Assembly: GCA_011330645.1 (NCBI GenBank)
Contig: DRQB01000181.1
Coordinates: 1 to 7,663 of the forward strand
DNA from: Campylobacterota bacterium
GTDB lineage: Bacteria > Campylobacterota > Campylobacteria > Campylobacterales > Sulfurovaceae
Direction of reading: 5' to 3'
Length of the DNA: 7,663 nt
Shown: positions 6,164-7,663 of the stretch, piece after piece
How the letters are laid out: every line of letters starts with the position of its first letter
Numbering within the stretch: the first letter of the stretch is position 1
Position numbers and translations under genes: made by a program
The notes under the pieces: generated by a model
Database searches by the model: none
Told to the model about the DNA's origin: nothing
The model's input: the letters and a program-made list of their open reading frames with translations, nothing else

Positions 6164-6186
6164 TGTATAATTACATGGATTATACA
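6164..6186. promoter_or_regulatory. inverted repeat with two opposed TATAAT boxes (hemL / TonB-like gene)
   Basis: Perfect 8-bp arms TGTATAAT (6164-6171) and ATTATACA (6179-6186) flank a 7-nt spacer. Each arm holds a consensus -10 hexamer: 6166-6171 reading right toward the TonB-like gene and 6184-6179 reading left toward hemL. Predicted transcription starts fall about 6-7 nt beyond each hexamer, giving leaders of roughly 26 nt (hemL) and 35 nt (TonB-like). The boxes face each other, so the two promoters overlap. The repeat could also be an operator. No clear -35 boxes are visible. Confidence 0.55.
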
Positions 6187-6212
6187 CAAAAGAGCATAAA
6201 TAGGAGAAAGTC

Positions 6213-7352
6213 ATCAGAAACATTAAAGCATTCTTTCTTACTTTACTGCTGTATGTGTTACTCGTACTCATATTTTATTTTGTATTCAATCAAAAAATCA
6301 TCTTTCCTTCTTCTCAAAGCAAAGAAGTTAAAATCACACTTAATATACAAGACTTTGAGCCATCACAACCTGCAGAGCTACAATCAAGCATCGAAAGTGA
6401 CCAGCAAGCCTTAGCTGAAGCCACTAAAAAATTATTTGAAAAGATAGCAGATGCAGAGCCAACAGAACCCGAACCTCCTACAAAAGAGGTAACCAAAGAG
6501 ATATTTGAAAAAATAGCCAAAGCAAGTAAGGCAGTCTCCTTACAGTCAACCACAGAAGAAGCCATCGAAAAAGCCAAACTGGCGAAAATGGAACAAAAAA
6601 GACTTGAAGTACAAAAAAAAGAACAAGAAGCCTTAGCTAAGGCAAAAGCCCAAGCAGATGAAAAAGCACGCCTTGAAAAACTTGAACAGACACGCATCAA
6701 TGCACTTGCCATAGCAACAGCTAAAGAGAAAGCCAAACTTGCGCTCATAGAACAAGAAAGGCTCAAAAAAGAGAAGAAAAAACAAGAGGCACTCACTAAA
6801 GCGCTCAAAAAGAAACAAGAGAAACGCAAAAAACAAAAACTTGCAAAAGCACATAAGAAAAAACTTCATAAACAAAAGTTAGCACAAAAGAGACAAGCAT
6901 CTAAAAAACAAAAAAGGTCGAAAAAACATTCTAAAGACCCACTTGCCAATGCGATTATGTCAGCAAGTACCTCCGTACGCCCCAGAAGATCAAAACGCCC
7001 TGCAATGCGGATGATAAAACAATTTTATGGCTCAGAATTTAACGCCTTTACTCCCACACAGAAAAAATTTATAGAAAAAAACTTAGGAAGTATTTACCGT
7101 ATTACACAACGTACATTGACACGCAATGGTTATCCACGAGTAGCCGCAAGAACCCACCAACAAGGTACACAAATTGTTACGTTCTACCTTCATCCCAATG
7201 GTGCTATCTCAGGACTCAGACTCAAAAAACGTGTCGGATATGCCTCTTTGGATAAAAATACAATAAAAGTCATACGTATCGCCTATAAAGACTATCCTCG
7301 TCCAAAAACAAAAACAAAAATTACTTTTTATGTCGAGTATAGTTTATTCTAA
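6213..7352 (+). CDS. TonB-family energy transducer with a TolA-like charged helix
   Basis: A membrane-anchored periplasm-spanning protein that should pass proton-motive energy to an outer-membrane receptor. The in-frame stop at 6201 and SD AGGAG (6202-6206) leave no ATG, GTG or TTG at the right distance. The codon 6 nt after the SD is ATC (6213), giving 379 residues; the first conventional start is GTG at 6255 (365 residues), which has no SD and cuts the membrane helix. From ATC the N-terminus reads RNIKAFF followed by about 19 hydrophobic residues, a normal anchor. In GTG numbering, FEKIA occurs twice (61-65, 84-88) around a short EPTEPEPP segment, then a Lys/Ala/Glu/Gln helix spans about 100-225. 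The TonB C-terminal domain is at 255-365 (FYGSEF, YLHPNGAISGLRL, LDKNTI, YPRPKTKTKITFYVEY). It is divergent from hemL. ATT at 6222 is another possible start. Confidence 0.85.
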   Translation: MRNIKAFFLTLLLYVLLVLIFYFVFNQKIIFPSSQSKEVKITLNIQDFEPSQPAELQSSIESDQQALAEATKKLFEKIADAEPTEPEPPTKEVTKEIFEKIAKASKAVSLQSTTEEAIEKAKLAKMEQKRLEVQKKEQEALAKAKAQADEKARLEKLEQTRINALAIATAKEKAKLALIEQERLKKEKKKQEALTKALKKKQEKRKKQKLAKAHKKKLHKQKLAQKRQASKKQKRSKKHSKDPLANAIMSASTSVRPRRSKRPAMRMIKQFYGSEFNAFTPTQKKFIEKNLGSIYRITQRTLTRNGYPRVAARTHQQGTQIVTFYLHPNGAISGLRLKKRVGYASLDKNTIKVIRIAYKDYPRPKTKTKITFYVEYSLF

Positions 7353-7364
7353 ATGTTCCTCTAG

Positions 7365-7370
7365 TATAAT
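7365..7370 (+). promoter_or_regulatory. candidate -10 box for the GGDEF-type gene
   Basis: Perfect TATAAT 13 nt after the stop of the TonB-like gene and 24 bp before the next start codon. Transcription would begin near 7377. No strong -35 box is visible. Its position suggests the downstream gene has its own promoter in addition to any read-through. Confidence 0.45.
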
Positions 7371-7393
7371 AATCATAATAATAAAGGTTTAAA

Positions 7394-7663
7394 ATGAGAC
7401 ATCTTGTACGTAAACTAGGATACTTTCAGGTTATGTTGCTTATAACCTTATCTGCTGTTATCTCGGCAGAAGTGCTTGCTTATGCCATTATTAAAATTTT
7501 TTCGTTCCCTTATCCTCTCCCTTCTACGCCTATAGTGACTTTTTTAGTCACAGCTATATTGGCACCCTTTATTTCATGGCCTCTTCTTGAGCTACTCTTT
7601 TCTCTTGATAAAATGGAACAAAAAATGAATGATTTGGCAACCTATGATTCTATGACAAAATTA
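7394..7663 (+). CDS. membrane-bound GGDEF-type protein (probable diguanylate cyclase), N-terminal part
   Basis: The reading frame is open from ATG 7394 to the window end (90 codons) and is cut by the edge. AAAGG lies 6 nt before the ATG. Two hydrophobic segments, at about 13-35 and 46-70, should form membrane helices with a short Pro-rich periplasmic loop (FPYPLPSTP, 38-46). They are followed by a polar linker (LDKMEQKMNDLA) and TYDSMTKL at 83-90. That ending matches the start of GGDEF domains (usually a D-x-L-T-G/x-L-x-N-R pattern), suggesting c-di-GMP synthesis. The GGDEF signature itself lies outside the window, so catalytic activity and any added domain such as EAL cannot be judged. Confidence 0.75.
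   Translation, partial: MRHLVRKLGYFQVMLLITLSAVISAEVLAYAIIKIFSFPYPLPSTPIVTFLVTAILAPFISWPLLELLFSLDKMEQKMNDLATYDSMTKL

Noticed and set aside
6164..6186. Fur box controlling the TonB-like gene
   Set aside because: The arms are TGTATAAT with a 7-nt spacer; a Fur site would need TGATAAT-type arms separated by one base.
6314..6829. 171-codon minus-strand ORF, rich in Ser/Ala/Phe, opposite the TonB-like gene
   Set aside because: It is the antisense shadow of the Lys/Ala/Glu-rich helix coding region; there is no SD or independent support.

Overview
The window looks like chromosomal DNA from a Campylobacterota (epsilonproteobacterial) organism of the Sulfurovum/Sulfurimonas type. This rests on low G+C content, short operons with Shine-Dalgarno (SD) sequences of the AAGGAG kind, periplasmic c-type cytochromes, a hemL-atpZ-membrane protein gene cluster, and a TonB-like protein of a style I associate with this group. 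The taxonomic call is inference; no rRNA gene is present.

Layout. (1) 41-754, minus strand: a lipoprotein N-acetylmuramoyl-L-alanine amidase. (2) 755-1298: a 544-bp gene-free gap. Its AT-rich left half holds possible promoters. Its right part is a 271-bp foldback element (1008-1278) with 33-bp terminal inverted repeats and further nested inverted repeats, ending 20 bp before the next start codon. (3) 1299-3931, plus strand: a tight three-gene operon encoding a MauG/cytochrome c peroxidase-like diheme protein, a Tat-exported metallophosphoesterase and a small monoheme cytochrome c. (4) A hairpin at 3944-3966 separates this operon from a convergent minus-strand operon, hemL (glutamate-1-semialdehyde aminomutase) - atpZ-like - four-helix membrane protein (6145 down to 3955). 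(5) 6146-6212: a short divergent promoter region with an inverted repeat whose arms are two opposed TATAAT boxes. (6) 6213-7352, plus strand: a TonB-type energy transducer with a TolA-like charged helix and no ordinary start codon where one is expected. (7) 7394 to the window end: the N-terminus of a membrane-bound GGDEF-type protein, cut by the window edge.

How the genes work together. The MauG-like protein, phosphoesterase and cytochrome should all act in the periplasm and are probably co-translated, so they likely form one functional unit linking electron transfer to a phosphoester or metal-dependent reaction; the substrate cannot be read from sequence. hemL feeds heme synthesis, which the cytochromes need. 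The best candidates for something undescribed are the structured foldback element in the leader of the cytochrome operon, the MauG/phosphoesterase/cytochrome unit itself, and the unusual start of the TonB-like gene.
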